Source: Psittacicella hinzii (GTDB lineage: Bacteria; Pseudomonadota; Gammaproteobacteria; Enterobacterales; Psittacicellaceae). Taken from it: a stretch of DNA of 51,001 nt. The DNA lies in NCBI RefSeq assembly GCF_003585885.1, contig NZ_NRHC01000073.1:1-51001 (forward strand). Reading direction: 5' to 3'. Within the stretch, counting starts at the first letter, position 1. Every line of letters begins with the position of its first letter. Both the position numbers and the translations under genes were made by a program. The notes under the pieces are model-generated. The model was not told the DNA's origin and ran no database searches. It saw only the letters and a program-made list of their open reading frames with translations. Positions 35,128 through 44,104 of this stretch are shown here, one piece after another.

Positions 35128-36423
35128 ATGTCAACCTCAAACAATATAGAAGCGGCTTCTACATTTAAAGGTGTTGACTACACAAGTCCACATCAACAAA
35201 GCTTACAAAGCCGTATAAAAAGTAAATTAATCTTACTCCTAATTCTAGGGATTATCTCGGTTTCGGCACCTGTAAGTAATGATGCCTTAATTCCAGCTAT
35301 TTTAAACCTACAAGACTTTTTTAAGGTAAGTCTTGAGCAAATCCAAGCGATTATTCCTTACTTTGTTATCGGTCTAGGAATTGGACAAATTCTCTGGGGA
35401 CCAGTTATTGATCGCTTTGGACGCAAAAGCGTAATGGTTGGTCTCATTGTTGCAGCTATTGTTAGTAACTTTATCATTACTTATGTTACTGACTACCATA
35501 GTTTTTTAGTAATGCGTGTGATCCAAGGTATTATCTATGTCGGTCTCGGCGTAATTCCGTCAGTGGTATTAAAAGACATTTACTCACCACGTGAGTTTAT
35601 TGTTTACAATGCCTACCTCTCGACTATTTTTATGTTCGGTCCAGCTTTAGCTCCATTAATTGGGAGCGTTATGATGACCGTGATGCCATGGCAAGGGATT
35701 TACCACTCTTTATCAGTTTTACTTTTTGTTATTCTCTTAGCTTTCTTAAAGAGTATTCCAGAAACTATTGATCCTGAGAAAAAACAACCTTTACATACTT
35801 GGCGTATTCTACGTAACTATGGCAGTATCTTACGTACTCCGCCATCAGTAGCGCTAATTATTAGTATTACCGCACTAGAAATTGCAGGGATTGCTATTCC
35901 AACCTTACTTCCAGCAACTTTAATTGTTGATTTTGGCGTAACGCCAACGCAAAGTTCAATGTTACTTGGGGTAAGTATCCTTGCAATTATTTCAGGGATG
36001 CTAACTAACCAATACTTTGTAAATCGTGGGGCACGTATCAATAATGTATGGCGTGTTTTCTCAAGTTTACTCTTAGCTAGTATTGTCTTTAACATTAGTT
36101 TATTCTTTATCCCGCACCATATTAGTTTAATCATCCTTGGTATTGCTTTAAATGGTTTCTTTATTGGCGCCTTAAACGGGACTATGTACTCAGTTTACTT
36201 AATGCGTTATGAGAATATCACTGGTACAGCCTTATCGTTATTACTGGCGTTAATGCTAATTCTTTCTGGTTTTATTCTCGCTCCAATTACCCATTTACCA
36301 CGTTACCATGGTTTAACTTTAATTTCGGTAATGGGAGCTTCAGCTTTAACCGTTGGTTTAATTAACCTCATTTACCAAAAAGTATGGGGCATTGCTGAAG
36401 ACACTCCTCTAACTGGGCACTAA
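35128..36423 (+). CDS. MFS transporter, Bcr/CflA-type drug exporter
   Basis: This 431-residue protein has 12 predicted membrane helices and the major-facilitator loop 2-3 motif GPVIDRFGRKSVMVG. The helix 1-2 layout (VSNDALIPAILNLQDFF, FVIGLGIGQILWGP) follows the Bcr/CflA family, whose members export drugs such as bicyclomycin, chloramphenicol or sulfonamides, or peptides. The N-terminus has an extra polar stretch of about 30 residues. The substrate is unknown. The gene is flanked by terminators and stands alone. The post-stop sequence repeats GCACTAAGT and AAATTAGTTGC. Confidence 0.85.
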   Translation: MSTSNNIEAASTFKGVDYTSPHQQSLQSRIKSKLILLLILGIISVSAPVSNDALIPAILNLQDFFKVSLEQIQAIIPYFVIGLGIGQILWGPVIDRFGRKSVMVGLIVAAIVSNFIITYVTDYHSFLVMRVIQGIIYVGLGVIPSVVLKDIYSPREFIVYNAYLSTIFMFGPALAPLIGSVMMTVMPWQGIYHSLSVLLFVILLAFLKSIPETIDPEKKQPLHTWRILRNYGSILRTPPSVALIISITALEIAGIAIPTLLPATLIVDFGVTPTQSSMLLGVSILAIISGMLTNQYFVNRGARINNVWRVFSSLLLASIVFNISLFFIPHHISLIILGIALNGFFIGALNGTMYSVYLMRYENITGTALSLLLALMLILSGFILAPITHLPRYHGLTLISVMGASALTVGLINLIYQKVWGIAEDTPLTGH

Positions 36424-36512
36424 GTAGCACTAAGTTAAATTAGTTGCTAAATTAGTTGCTTTAGTTAAATTAGTTAACGAACTAACTACAACTAAATAGA
36501 ATTTTACATATG

Positions 36513-36542
36513 AAAAGAGCTAGGCATTTGCCTAGCTCTTTT
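36513..36542. terminator. Bidirectional terminator between the MFS gene and bioB
   Basis: Perfect 14-bp stem AAAAGAGCTAGGCA (36513-36526) with its complement at 36529-36542 and an ATTT effective loop. Confidence 0.85.
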
Positions 36543-36625
36543 CTTTACCGATAAATTTACATTTTACCTATTAAACTTTACTGATAAACTTCAATGTTAA
36601 CGATAAAGTTAAACTTTGCGTTTAC

Positions 36626-37789
36626 TTACGCTTGCGCTTTAAAGTAACCGACACCGTCATTAGATTTACTGCCACAACCACCTACTTGCTGTCCAGCAAA
36701 ATAAGCTGGGTGCTCATGCTCTGCAGTTTGTTCGCTTGACAGTTCACCATTAGCATGAGCTTGTAAGAGTTCTTCTTCCTGCTGTTGCAGAATAGTTTCG
36801 AAATCTAACTCAGAACCCTCTGGTTTCATATCTAACTTGTGTAATAGCTGTGCGTCAAAGTTATTATCAGGGTTTGAAGTAGTTAATAGTTTTTCGCCGT
36901 AGAAAATACTATTAGCTCCAGCCATAAAGCACATTGCCTGCATAGCTTCAGGCATTTGTTGACGACCTGCTGAAAGACGTACATGTGAAGTTGGCATTAA
37001 TATACGCGCAATGGCAATAGTACGCACAAACTCTGTCCAATCTAACTCTTCCGCTTCAAATAGAGGCGTACCCTCTACTTTTACTAGTTGGTTAATTGGT
37101 ACAGACTCTGGTTGTGGATCAAGGTTAGCTAGGCTTGCTAATAAACCAGCACGTTCTTTACGACTTTCATTTAAACCTATAATCCCGCCACAACATACTT
37201 TTAAACCTGCGTTACGAACTTTACCTAAAGTATTGATACGATCATCAAACTTACGCGTGGTAATAATTTTCTCATAATGCTCTGGAGAGGTATCAAGGTT
37301 GTGGTTATAGTAGTCTAAGCCAGCATCTTTTAATTGCTCTGCTTGTCCTTCTTCAAGAACACCAAAGGTTCCGCATACTTCCATACCTAAAGCTTTTACT
37401 TCTGCAATCGCTTCGCGAAGCATTTTCATATGCTTTTCTTTAGGACCACGCCATGCTGCTCCCATACAAAAACGGGTAGCACCTTTAGCTTTGGCAATTT
37501 TAGCTTTGCTAATAATCTCTTCTTTGGCTAGAAGTTCTTCGTTTTCTACCCCGGTGTTGTAACGAGCAGATTGTGGACAATAAGTACAGTCTTCTGGACA
37601 GCCACCGGTTTTAATTGAAAGAAGAGTTGAAAGTTGGACTTCACGCGGATCGAAGTTTTCACGATGGATACGCGCTGCTTCATAAACTAATTCAAGAAAT
37701 GGCGTCTCGAATAATTTCTCTACCTCACAAACTGTCCAATAGTCAGTTTGCTTGTGTGGTGTTAAGGTAGTTAATCTGAGTTTTTGCAT
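36626..37789 (-). CDS. bioB: Biotin synthase
   Basis: BioB is the radical SAM enzyme that inserts sulfur into dethiobiotin. The 387-residue protein has the CxxxCxxC cluster motif in [13 protein letters not shown] (C64, C68, C71), [50 protein letters not shown] and [10 protein letters not shown] with the Arg and Cys ligands of the [2Fe-2S] site. It is about 40 residues longer than E. coli BioB because of a Gln/Glu-rich segment near the C-terminus (about 325-360). No other bio genes are near. Confidence 0.96.
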   Translation of the reverse strand: MQKLRLTTLTPHKQTDYWTVCEVEKLFETPFLELVYEAARIHRENFDPREVQLSTLLSIKTGGCPEDCTYCPQSARYNTGVENEELLAKEEIISKAKIAKAKGATRFCMGAAWRGPKEKHMKMLREAIAEVKALGMEVCGTFGVLEEGQAEQLKDAGLDYYNHNLDTSPEHYEKIITTRKFDDRINTLGKVRNAGLKVCCGGIIGLNESRKERAGLLASLANLDPQPESVPINQLVKVEGTPLFEAEELDWTEFVRTIAIARILMPTSHVRLSAGRQQMPEAMQAMCFMAGANSIFYGEKLLTTSNPDNNFDAQLLHKLDMKPEGSELDFETILQQQEEELLQAHANGELSSEQTAEHEHPAYFAGQQVGGCGSKSNDGVGYFKAQA

Positions 37790-37917
37790 AATAGTAAAAA
37801 ATAGTTTAGCTTAAGGCAAGGTTAGCGATAGAAATCACTTCTAAGCTGTCTTACCTCAAATAAAAAAGAATTCGGTTTCTAAATATTCGTTTGTAAATAT
37901 TCAGTTTCTAAACTAGA

Positions 37918-37926
37918 ATTATATCA
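37918..37926 (-). promoter_or_regulatory. Predicted extended -10 promoter of bioB
   Basis: On the minus strand TGATATAAT provides a perfect -10 with TG extension about 130 bases before the bioB ATG. The 37866-37915 leader holds three copies of TTTCTAAATATTC-like sequence. A BirA operator was not recognised. Confidence 0.45.
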
Positions 37927-38080
37927 CATATTCGCAAAATTAAAATTTTCTTAGAAAAAGTTTAAATCTCTTTTTCTCTACACTAAATCCACGAAAATCC
38001 GCCACTTAAATAAAATTATACCTCTAAATCATAAGAGCAAATAAATTTTATATTTATCTAAAATATATCTTATTAACACA

Positions 38081-38125
38081 AAATAAGAGGCTAACCTAGG
38101 TTTTACCTAGACTAGCCTCTTATTT
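38081..38125 (-). terminator. Terminator of sdaA
   Basis: AAATAAGAGGCTA (38081-38093) pairs perfectly with TAGCCTCTTATTT (38113-38125); CCTAGGTTTTACCTAG in the loop forms an additional small stem. Confidence 0.75.
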
Positions 38126-38134
38126 AGGTATAGG

Positions 38135-39508
38135 TTAAGCACAAATATTTGTAACTTTAATTGCTAACCCACCAGTAGAAGTCTCGCGATACTTCGCGTG
38201 CATGTCTTTACCTGTTTCATACATAGCTTCAATTACTTTATCAAGAGAAACACTTGGATCATTTACACGACGTAACGCCATACGTGCCGAGTTTACTGCT
38301 TTAGTTGAAGCAATTGCATTACGCTCAATACAAGGAACTTGTACTTGTCCAGCTACTGGATCGCAAGTTAAACCAAGATTGTGCTCCATCGCAATTTCAG
38401 CGGCAATAAATACTTGTTTTGGTGAGCCACCCATAATTTCTGCAAAGCCAGCAGCAGCCATAGAACAAGCTACCCCTACTTCACCTTGACAACCCACTTC
38501 AGCTCCAGAAATCGAAGCGTTCATTTTGTACAATGAACCTACTAAAGAACACACAAGCAAGTAACGCTCAACAATATCCGGAGTTAAATGCCCGTAAAAC
38601 TTACCATAGTAAGCTAAGACAGCAGGCACTATGCCACAAGCTCCATTGGTTGGTGCTGTAACTACACGACCACCGGCAGCATTTTCTTCATTAACCGCAA
38701 AGGCATAGAGGTTTAACCAATCCATAGCATAGAGGGGATCTGAATGCTCTTTAAGGATATCTGCTTCTAGGAGTTTACGTAAACCTGGAGCACGACGACG
38801 TACTTTTAACGGACCAGGAAGTAAACCTTCAGTTAACATCCCGCGTTGCATACATTCTTGCATGGTTTGCCAAATACGTTCACAGTAAGCTTTTAGCTCT
38901 TCTTCACTTCTTAAAGCTAACTCGTTTTTACGAGTTAGGTAAGATAGAGAGTAACCTGTGCTTTCTGTATGTTTTAACAAGTCTTCAGCTGATTTATAGC
39001 TATAAGGAACTTGAACAGGGTTCTCTTCTTCTTTCCCAAAATCAGCGTCACTTACCACAAAACCGCCACCTATTGAGTAATAGGTTTCTTGCAGAAGAAC
39101 CGCTCCTTTGCTGTAAGCAGTTACCGTTAAACCATTTTCATGTTTTTCCAAAAACTCTTTACGAAAATGTAAATCTGTTTGGTAACAAAAGTCGATTTCT
39201 TTTGCACCTAAAGCTAAACTTAGTTTTTTGCTAGATTTAACTAGGTTCATATACTCAGTAATACGTTCCACTTCAACGTTTTCTGGTAAATAACCCATTA
39301 AACCCATAATTACCGCGACATCAGTTAAGTGTCCAATTCCGGTTAGCGATAGTGATCCATAGATATCTATTTCTATTTTATCTACTTGCTCAAGCTTATC
39401 TTGCTTAATTAGATTTTGCACAAACTTGTAGGTTGCGACCATAGGTCCTACTGTATGTGAGGATGAAGGACCTACCCCTACTTTAAACATATCAAAGATA
39501 CTTATCAT
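38135..39508 (-). CDS. sdaA: L-serine dehydratase (ammonia-lyase), single-chain
   Basis: SdaA deaminates L-serine to pyruvate using a [4Fe-4S] cluster. From the ATG at 39508 the protein has 457 residues; AGAG lies 6 bases before it and [19 protein letters not shown] is the family start, so a longer frame up to 39574 is not used. Visible motifs are [63 protein letters not shown] (split here) and [19 protein letters not shown] with the cluster cysteines. Length is typical for E. coli SdaA. No serine transporter (sdaC) is next to it. Confidence 0.95.
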   Translation of the reverse strand: MISIFDMFKVGVGPSSSHTVGPMVATYKFVQNLIKQDKLEQVDKIEIDIYGSLSLTGIGHLTDVAVIMGLMGYLPENVEVERITEYMNLVKSSKKLSLALGAKEIDFCYQTDLHFRKEFLEKHENGLTVTAYSKGAVLLQETYYSIGGGFVVSDADFGKEEENPVQVPYSYKSAEDLLKHTESTGYSLSYLTRKNELALRSEEELKAYCERIWQTMQECMQRGMLTEGLLPGPLKVRRRAPGLRKLLEADILKEHSDPLYAMDWLNLYAFAVNEENAAGGRVVTAPTNGACGIVPAVLAYYGKFYGHLTPDIVERYLLVCSLVGSLYKMNASISGAEVGCQGEVGVACSMAAAGFAEIMGGSPKQVFIAAEIAMEHNLGLTCDPVAGQVQVPCIERNAIASTKAVNSARMALRRVNDPSVSLDKVIEAMYETGKDMHAKYRETSTGGLAIKVTNICA

Positions 39509-39541
39509 ATTCACTCTATTATTTTGGCAATAATTTCTCCA

Positions 39542-39599
39542 TATTATAACAAAGCGGTAAGTAATTATTTTCACAAACTTAGCTAACTTCGGCTATAAT
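39542..39599. promoter_or_regulatory. Divergent promoters for sdaA and phnA/yjdM
   Basis: Minus strand: TATAAT at 39542-39547 for sdaA. Plus strand: TTCACA (39570-39575), spacer 18, TATAAT (39594-39599) for the phnA-like gene. Confidence 0.55.
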
Positions 39600-39638
39600 A
39601 GCCAGGAAAATCATATAATCAATAATAGAGAAAGAAAC

Positions 39639-39980
39639 ATGTCTGAACCAGTTATTCACTGTCCAAAATGTAACTCAGAATTTACTTACTTTGATGGCGT
39701 AACCCATATTTGCTCTATGTGTGCAACTGAGTTTGATCCAAACCAAGCTGCTGCTGAAAGTGCAGAAAAAGTATGGAAAGATGCTTTTGGTAATATCCTA
39801 GAAAATGGTGATACTGTTACTTTAGTTAAACCTTTAAAAGTTAAAGGTACTAACATCACTTTAAAACAAGGTACTAAAGTAAAAAACATCCGTTTAGTGG
39901 ATGGTGACCACGATGTTGATTGTAAAATTGACGGTCAATCTTTTAGTTTAAAATCAGAATTCTTAAAGAAAGCTAACTAA
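39639..39980 (+). CDS. yjdM: PhnA/YjdM-family zinc-ribbon protein
   Basis: The 113-residue protein matches E. coli YjdM (formerly PhnA), which is not needed for phosphonate breakdown despite its name. An N-terminal zinc ribbon has CPKC (C8, C11) and CSMC (C25, C28). The C-terminal beta-rich domain has [46 protein letters not shown] and [26 protein letters not shown] precedes the ATG. It is monocistronic between a promoter and a terminator. Cellular role is not established. Confidence 0.93.
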   Translation: MSEPVIHCPKCNSEFTYFDGVTHICSMCATEFDPNQAAAESAEKVWKDAFGNILENGDTVTLVKPLKVKGTNITLKQGTKVKNIRLVDGDHDVDCKIDGQSFSLKSEFLKKAN

Positions 39981-40021
39981 GTTTCACTCGGTTAAACGAG
40001 ATTAAGCTAGTTACTTCCCCG

Positions 40022-40052
40022 AAAAAGTCTAGAATAACATTCTAGACTTTTT
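40022..40052 (+). terminator. Terminator after yjdM
   Basis: AAAAAGTCTAGAAT (40022-40035), loop AAC, perfect complement ending in TTTTT at 40052. Confidence 0.88.
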
Positions 40053-40054
40053 TC

Positions 40055-40083
40055 TTGCAAAGACAATTTCGATATGATAAAAT
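40055..40083 (+). promoter_or_regulatory. Predicted promoter of an intergenic small RNA
   Basis: TTGCAA (40055-40060), spacer of exactly 17, TAAAAT (40078-40083). It starts right after the yjdM terminator and there is no gene on this strand for 350 bases. Confidence 0.55.
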
Positions 40084-40088
40084 AAAAT

Positions 40089-40220
40089 CCCACCCCAAAA
40101 AATGGGTGGCTGAATTTACGTTTCTTCTTTGAACTAAAGAGTTCATAGTTGATTCCTTGTTAATTTAAATTAAAATGTGTATGTATATATTAGGAGTAAG
40201 TATGACTTACTCCTTTTTTT
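40089..40220 (+). ncRNA. Candidate Hfq-type small RNA
   Basis: About 130 bases with the layout of a trans-acting small RNA. A 5' hairpin has CCACCC (40090-40095) and GGGTGG (40104-40109). A second hairpin is GAACT-AAAG-AGTTC (40131-40144). Next comes an unpaired stretch with GATTCCTTG, complementary to a ribosome-binding site core, then an A/U-rich segment. It ends in a terminator stem AGGAGTAAGT-ATG-ACTTACTCCT followed by T7. No open frame of note is inside. The family is not recognised. Confidence 0.55.
40192..40220 (+). terminator. Rho-independent terminator of the candidate small RNA
   Basis: Perfect 10-bp stem (40192-40201 with 40205-40214) and an uninterrupted T-run to 40220, with no protein gene upstream that lacks its own terminator. 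Confidence 0.85.
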
Positions 40221-40325
40221 CGTGCTAAAATAAGAGAAAAGAAAATAAACAAAAAATTATACAAAAAGCATTTTATTAACAAGAATTTTACAGAAAAGAC
40301 TTGTTTACTAAACGACCTTAACAAC

Positions 40326-40390
40326 CTCTATGGGTAACTCGTCTCAGCTTACAAGCTCTAGGGGTAATTCGTCTCAGATTACAAGCTCTA
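40326..40390. repeat. 30-bp tandem duplication upstream of the fRMsr gene
   Basis: Two copies of CTCTA(T/G)GGGTAA(C/T)TCGT followed by CTCAG(C/A)TTACAAG, then CTCTA of a third. Copies differ at three positions. Confidence 0.85.
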
Positions 40391-40438
40391 CAAGTTTTTA
40401 AATCCTTAACTTCTTTCCTCATTTTTAAGAGAGGCAAT

Positions 40439-41074
40439 ATGACAGCACATTTATTAAATCAAGTTAATCTCGAGGAATTAACACCAGAATACAAAACTCT
40501 GGTTAAACAAGTAGCCTCAACTATTGAACCAGACAATAATCTCGTTAGTCTTTTAAGTAATGTTTCAGCATTACTTAACGAGCACTTAAAAGACATTAAC
40601 TGGGTTGGTTTTTATCTATTACAACAAGAAGAACAAGTGTTATACCTTGGACCATTCCAAGGTAAAGCAGCTTGCACTCGTATCCCTTTAGGCAAAGGTG
40701 TTTGTGGTACAGTTGCTAAAGAAAATAAAACACAACGCGTAGCTGATGTTCATCAATTCCCAGGACACATTGCTTGTGACAGCGCTTCTAATTCAGAAAT
40801 TGTTATTCCAATTAAAGTAGGTCGCGATGTTGTTGGTGTCCTTGATATTGATAGCCCAAGCCTAGATCGCTTTAGTGCTGAAGACCAAAAAGGTCTAGAA
40901 GCAGTAGTTAAAGTGTTAAATGCTCAACTAGCACGTCTTGATGCAGATAACTTTGCAGTTTACTACGATACGCCAAATAACCTTAGCTATAAAAGCTCTA
41001 AGTACTTAAGCTTTGGTGTAGGTATTGGTGTGATCTTAGGCTTAGTATTTGCTGGTCTGTTCTTGCTTTTCTAA
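40439..41074 (+). CDS. msrC: Free methionine-(R)-sulfoxide reductase with C-terminal membrane anchor
   Basis: fRMsr (MsrC, YebR) reduces free methionine-R-sulfoxide through a GAF domain. The GAF core (about 15-165) has INWVGFYLL, LGPFQGKAACTRIPLGKGVCG, ADVHQFPGHIACDS and SEIVIPI, with cysteines 79, 89 and 113 spaced exactly as the catalytic set of E. coli (84, 94, 118). After the GAF domain there is a linker and a single hydrophobic helix at the very end (about 189-211, GVGIGVILGLVFAGLFLLF). This would anchor the enzyme to the membrane with its domain in the cytoplasm. Such a tail is not part of the usual family. AGAGAGG precedes the ATG. Confidence 0.9.
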   Translation: MTAHLLNQVNLEELTPEYKTLVKQVASTIEPDNNLVSLLSNVSALLNEHLKDINWVGFYLLQQEEQVLYLGPFQGKAACTRIPLGKGVCGTVAKENKTQRVADVHQFPGHIACDSASNSEIVIPIKVGRDVVGVLDIDSPSLDRFSAEDQKGLEAVVKVLNAQLARLDADNFAVYYDTPNNLSYKSSKYLSFGVGIGVILGLVFAGLFLLF

Positions 41075-41156
41075 AGTAAAGCATAAGCACAAGCAAAAAA
41101 ACACAAGCGCATGCACAATAGCGCAAGCGCAAAACACAATTGCATAAAATGAAAAT

Positions 41157-41183
41157 AGACCTCTAGGATTCACCTAGAGGTCT
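41157..41183. terminator. Bidirectional terminator between msrC and a flavin-reductase gene
   Basis: AGACCTCTAGG (41157-41167), loop ATTCA, perfect complement to 41183, with A-rich and T-rich flanks. Just before it, 41080-41145 holds repeats of CACAAGCGCA-like words. Confidence 0.75.
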
Positions 41184-41192
41184 ACTTTTATT

Positions 41193-41813
41193 CTATTCGT
41201 CTTTATTTACGTCTAAAGAACTTTCTAATTGATTTAGTTTGCTAACGTCGTTTTTTACAATAAGGCTTTTACCTGTTAGGTAAAACTGTCCACCAGCTGT
41301 GTAGTGAAGTGGACGTAAAGCATCAGAAGCACCTTCAAGCTCCCAATGTCCATCACGGAATACCTTATCGTCAGCCCATGCACCAATAATTTTTCCAAAA
41401 AACAGATCGTACTTGGCTAACATATCTGGTTCAGGAATTACTTCGCATAGAATCCATGCAGCTGAATTAGCTACATATGGCATGCCTAAGCCATTGCTAA
41501 TCTCAACAAACTCGATTTTACTACGAGCGATTTTATCTTTTTCTACATGTTTTGTCATAGTCCCTAGAGCTAGAGCTTTTGAAGCTTGTTGTGCTGTAGG
41601 GATTTGTAAAACGAAATAGCCTGATTTTTCAACTAACTTTCGAGTATATGAACTCGAATCTAAAACTAAGGTTACTTTATCAAAGTCTAGTAAACTTGAC
41701 CAAGCAGCACTCATAACATCTACATCACCCTCATGTTGGGCTGATACTAATGTTAAAGGACCATGGTTAAGTAAACGGTAAGCCTTTTCTAAAGGTACTG
41801 ATTTTATTGTCAT
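41193..41813 (-). CDS. Flavin reductase-like / FMN-binding split-barrel protein, copy A
   Basis: The 206-residue protein belongs to the flavin reductase (DIM6/NtaB, flavoredoxin-like) split-barrel family: PLTLVSAQHEGDVDVMSAAWSS, VTLVLDSSSYTRKLVEKSG, YFVLQIPTAQQ, LPMPYVANSAAWILCEV-like segment, DLFFGKIIGAWAD and LRPLHYTAGGQFYLTGK. It is paralogous to the gene at 42282-42860 over its full length. Members use FMN for reduction reactions, but the substrate is unknown. A polar C-terminal tail (about 185-206) distinguishes it from copy B. Confidence 0.82.
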   Translation of the reverse strand: MTIKSVPLEKAYRLLNHGPLTLVSAQHEGDVDVMSAAWSSLLDFDKVTLVLDSSSYTRKLVEKSGYFVLQIPTAQQASKALALGTMTKHVEKDKIARSKIEFVEISNGLGMPYVANSAAWILCEVIPEPDMLAKYDLFFGKIIGAWADDKVFRDGHWELEGASDALRPLHYTAGGQFYLTGKSLIVKNDVSKLNQLESSLDVNKDE

Positions 41814-42281
41814 ATTAATTATTAGCTATTTCCTATTCTTGTAATAATAGGTTTCATATTATACCACCCCTTGAGCTTTTTACAAAATCACCTATAAATC
41901 ATCAAACTATAAGGTAAAAATGTAAAAAACATATAGGTAGTAAAGGTAAAAATGCTAAGTATTAGCTAACAGTTAAGTGACAGCTATAAACTGTCCAAAG
42001 TGCTATAAGTAGCTAATGCTACTTACAGCAACTTAACTGTTGCTTACTGCTACTTTAAGGGGATCAAGTAAACTACTTAATGCTACTTTTATATAGCAAA
42101 GCTCAAGCAGTTTCAAGTTATCCAGCCTTAAGTAAAAGTATGAGCTTTACATTTTTACCTCCCTCCTGTAAAAACAACACTCAAAGGGACAATGTTGTAT
42201 TCTTATTTCGGAGGTAGCAAATGGTATAACAAAAAGGGGAATTTAATCAAAGATAAGGCTCGAGCCTACTTTTTTATAAAC
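41814..42281. other. Intergenic region between the two flavin-reductase paralogues
   Basis: No gene is seen. Several diverged repeats of AGCTAATGCTACTTACAGCAACTTA-like sequence (written here as a pattern; 41955-42090) occur, and a small palindrome AGGCTCGAGCCT at 42256-42267 with T6 after it may end transcription. Confidence 0.45.
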
Positions 42282-42860
42282 TTAGTCTAGATTCGCTACT
42301 TCGATTTTCTTACCTACAGTGTAGAATTTACCACCTGCAACATAGTGTAAAGGTGATTTTTCTGGAGGGCAGTTATCTAAATCCCAATAACCATTATCAA
42401 ATACTTCTTCAGCAACCCAAGCTTGCTCTACACGAGCAATTAGCATGTTAGAGTGCTCATTTAAGTATTGGTCTGGAATTAAGCTACATAATAGCCAGGC
42501 AACTGCTCCTTGCATCATAGGTAAACCGCGTGCCTCTTCAACGGTAAAAAGCTCTAATCCAGATTCTGCTAATTTATTTGGATTATCAGCTAATGACTGT
42601 GTACCTAGACTAATAATTGTATCCAGTTGATCTGCTACTGGAATTTGTACCATGAAATGACCGCTTTTTTCTACTAAAACACGAGTGTAAGCACCACGGT
42701 TCATTACTAGAGAGATAGTTGCGGGATTGTAACCCATTGGACAAATCCATGCTAATGGCATAGCGTTTGTAATACCTTGATAGGTAGTTGAAACAATCAC
42801 TAATGGACCGATGTTTAGTAGACGAGCAGCACGATCAGGATCTATAGAAAGAATAGCCAT
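42282..42860 (-). CDS. Flavin reductase-like / FMN-binding split-barrel protein, copy B
   Basis: The 192-residue paralogue of the gene at 41193-41813. Shared segments include RLLNIGPLVIVSTTYQG, AMPLAWICPMGY, SLVMNRGAYTRVLVEKSG, HFMVQIPVADQ, GLPMMQGAVAWLLCSLIP, NMLIARVEQAWVAEEVFD and SPLHYVAGGKFYTVGK. The same family and caveats apply. The two copies are tandem on the minus strand but separated by 468 bases, so separate transcription is likely. Sequence divergence suggests an old duplication with different substrates or regulation. Confidence 0.82.
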   Translation of the reverse strand: MAILSIDPDRAARLLNIGPLVIVSTTYQGITNAMPLAWICPMGYNPATISLVMNRGAYTRVLVEKSGHFMVQIPVADQLDTIISLGTQSLADNPNKLAESGLELFTVEEARGLPMMQGAVAWLLCSLIPDQYLNEHSNMLIARVEQAWVAEEVFDNGYWDLDNCPPEKSPLHYVAGGKFYTVGKKIEVANLD

Positions 42861-43305
42861 AAATTTTCCTAAAATATTTGAAATTTGAATTTAGCAAGCA
42901 TTACTTCAATAAATTCAAAAGCTCAGAGAAATCCTTGTAACAAAGAAGTTGGATTTTTACTTAGCAGCAGTTTACAAATAGATAATTTTCTTGAGCAAGT
43001 CAACTTTTACAAAATCTAGAGTTGTAAGTTTTATTTTACTCTTTATTCCAAAAAATTACTTAAAATTAATAAAGTTAGATATGACTTTGATTAAACTAAT
43101 TTCCTCTTTCCTACGAACTTTTTTCGAAGTTACCTTAAAAATTACTATTTTATAGTAACTTAGAGGTAGGATTAAAAATCATATCTAGCAAAAATAACTT
43201 AGTGGATTAGTTGATTTTTATCAAAAAAGAGCTTAATGGATTAGTTAATTTTTAGCAAAAAATAACTCTCCTCTTCCAATAAATTCTTTGCTTATTTTGC
43301 TTACT

Positions 43306-43470
43306 TTGTAGCTATATTTTTGTAGCTTGCTCTAGCTATATTTTTGTAGTTTTTTTACTACATTCTTGTAGCTTTTTGTAACTACATTCTTGTAGCTTGT
43401 TTAACCACATTCTTGTAGCTTTTTAACCACGTTCTTGTAGCTTTTGTAACTATATCTTTGTAACTACTTA
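43306..43470. repeat. Degenerate repeats with TTCTTGTAGCTTTT core
   Basis: At least seven copies of a unit of 20-28 bp related to AACTACATTCTTGTAGCTTT, several of which contain the small inverted repeat CTACA/TGTAG, so the RNA could form a row of small hairpins. Confidence 0.75.
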
Positions 43471-43931
43471 ATTTACCTTTAGCTACAGCTAAAGAAAATA
43501 GACTGCTAAGATATGTAATATCGAGATAAAAATCCATGAGAAAAATATTTTTACCACTTTCACGCTCTTGGGAAAATCTATTTGCACTTTAAGAGGTTAA
43601 ATTTTTTCCTCTTGATCTGCTTCAAATTAGAAAAACTCCTGATTTCTTCTAGGTAAATTACCCAAGAAAAAAGCAAATACCTAACAGATCAAAAGCCAAA
43701 TTATTTAAACCCTAGAGATAATGGTAAAATTTGGGAATGCTTTCTCATCGTACAATTATAGAGAATTTTTTCCTAAAAAACCTAACTTAAAATCAAAAAA
43801 GTTTAATTTTTATTTTCTTACCCTCTTAATTAAAATAATTCTTATCTAGTCCAAGCAAAAGCAAAACGATATTTATCAACTTTCTCGATTAAAAGTTTTA
43901 CATTTAAAAAAATATGTAGTAAAATAATGGT

Positions 43932-43988
43932 ATAGTTTTTATTCATTCTGTTATTCAAGCCTTAGGTTATATCCCTTGGGCTTTTTTT
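43932..43988 (+). ncRNA. Candidate short transcript ending in a terminator
   Basis: TTTACA (43897-43902), spacer 17, TAAAAT (43920-43925) predicts a start near 43932. A hairpin AAGCC..AGG / CCC..GGCTT (43957-43983) with T7 follows directly. The RNA would be under 60 bases with no gene downstream on this strand. It may be a decoy or a remnant. Confidence 0.3.
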
Positions 43989-44005
43989 ATGCCCGTTTTT
44001 CGGGC

Positions 44006-44038
44006 AAAAAAAAAGAGTGACATTGTTTCATGCCACTC
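44006..44038 (-). terminator. Terminator of the dksA-type gene
   Basis: On the minus strand GAGTGGCAT pairs with ATGTCACTC (one mismatch) and is followed by nine T. A second hairpin GCCCG/CGGGC lies beyond it. Confidence 0.8.
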
Positions 44039-44104
44039 CTAAGTTGAAAATGTTATTTGACAAAACCTTTGCAAAAAAGCTTACAGTCTCCCCTATAAAA
44101 AAAC

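Larger units (their letters stand above)
42861..44104. other. Long gene-free AT-rich region
   Basis: No protein gene is supported on either strand. It contains a duplicated AACTTAGTGGATTAGTTGATTTTTA-like segment (43196-43260, two diverged copies), a tract of CTTGTAGC repeats (43306-43470), a short candidate transcript (43932-43988) and the dksA terminator. Confidence 0.55.
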
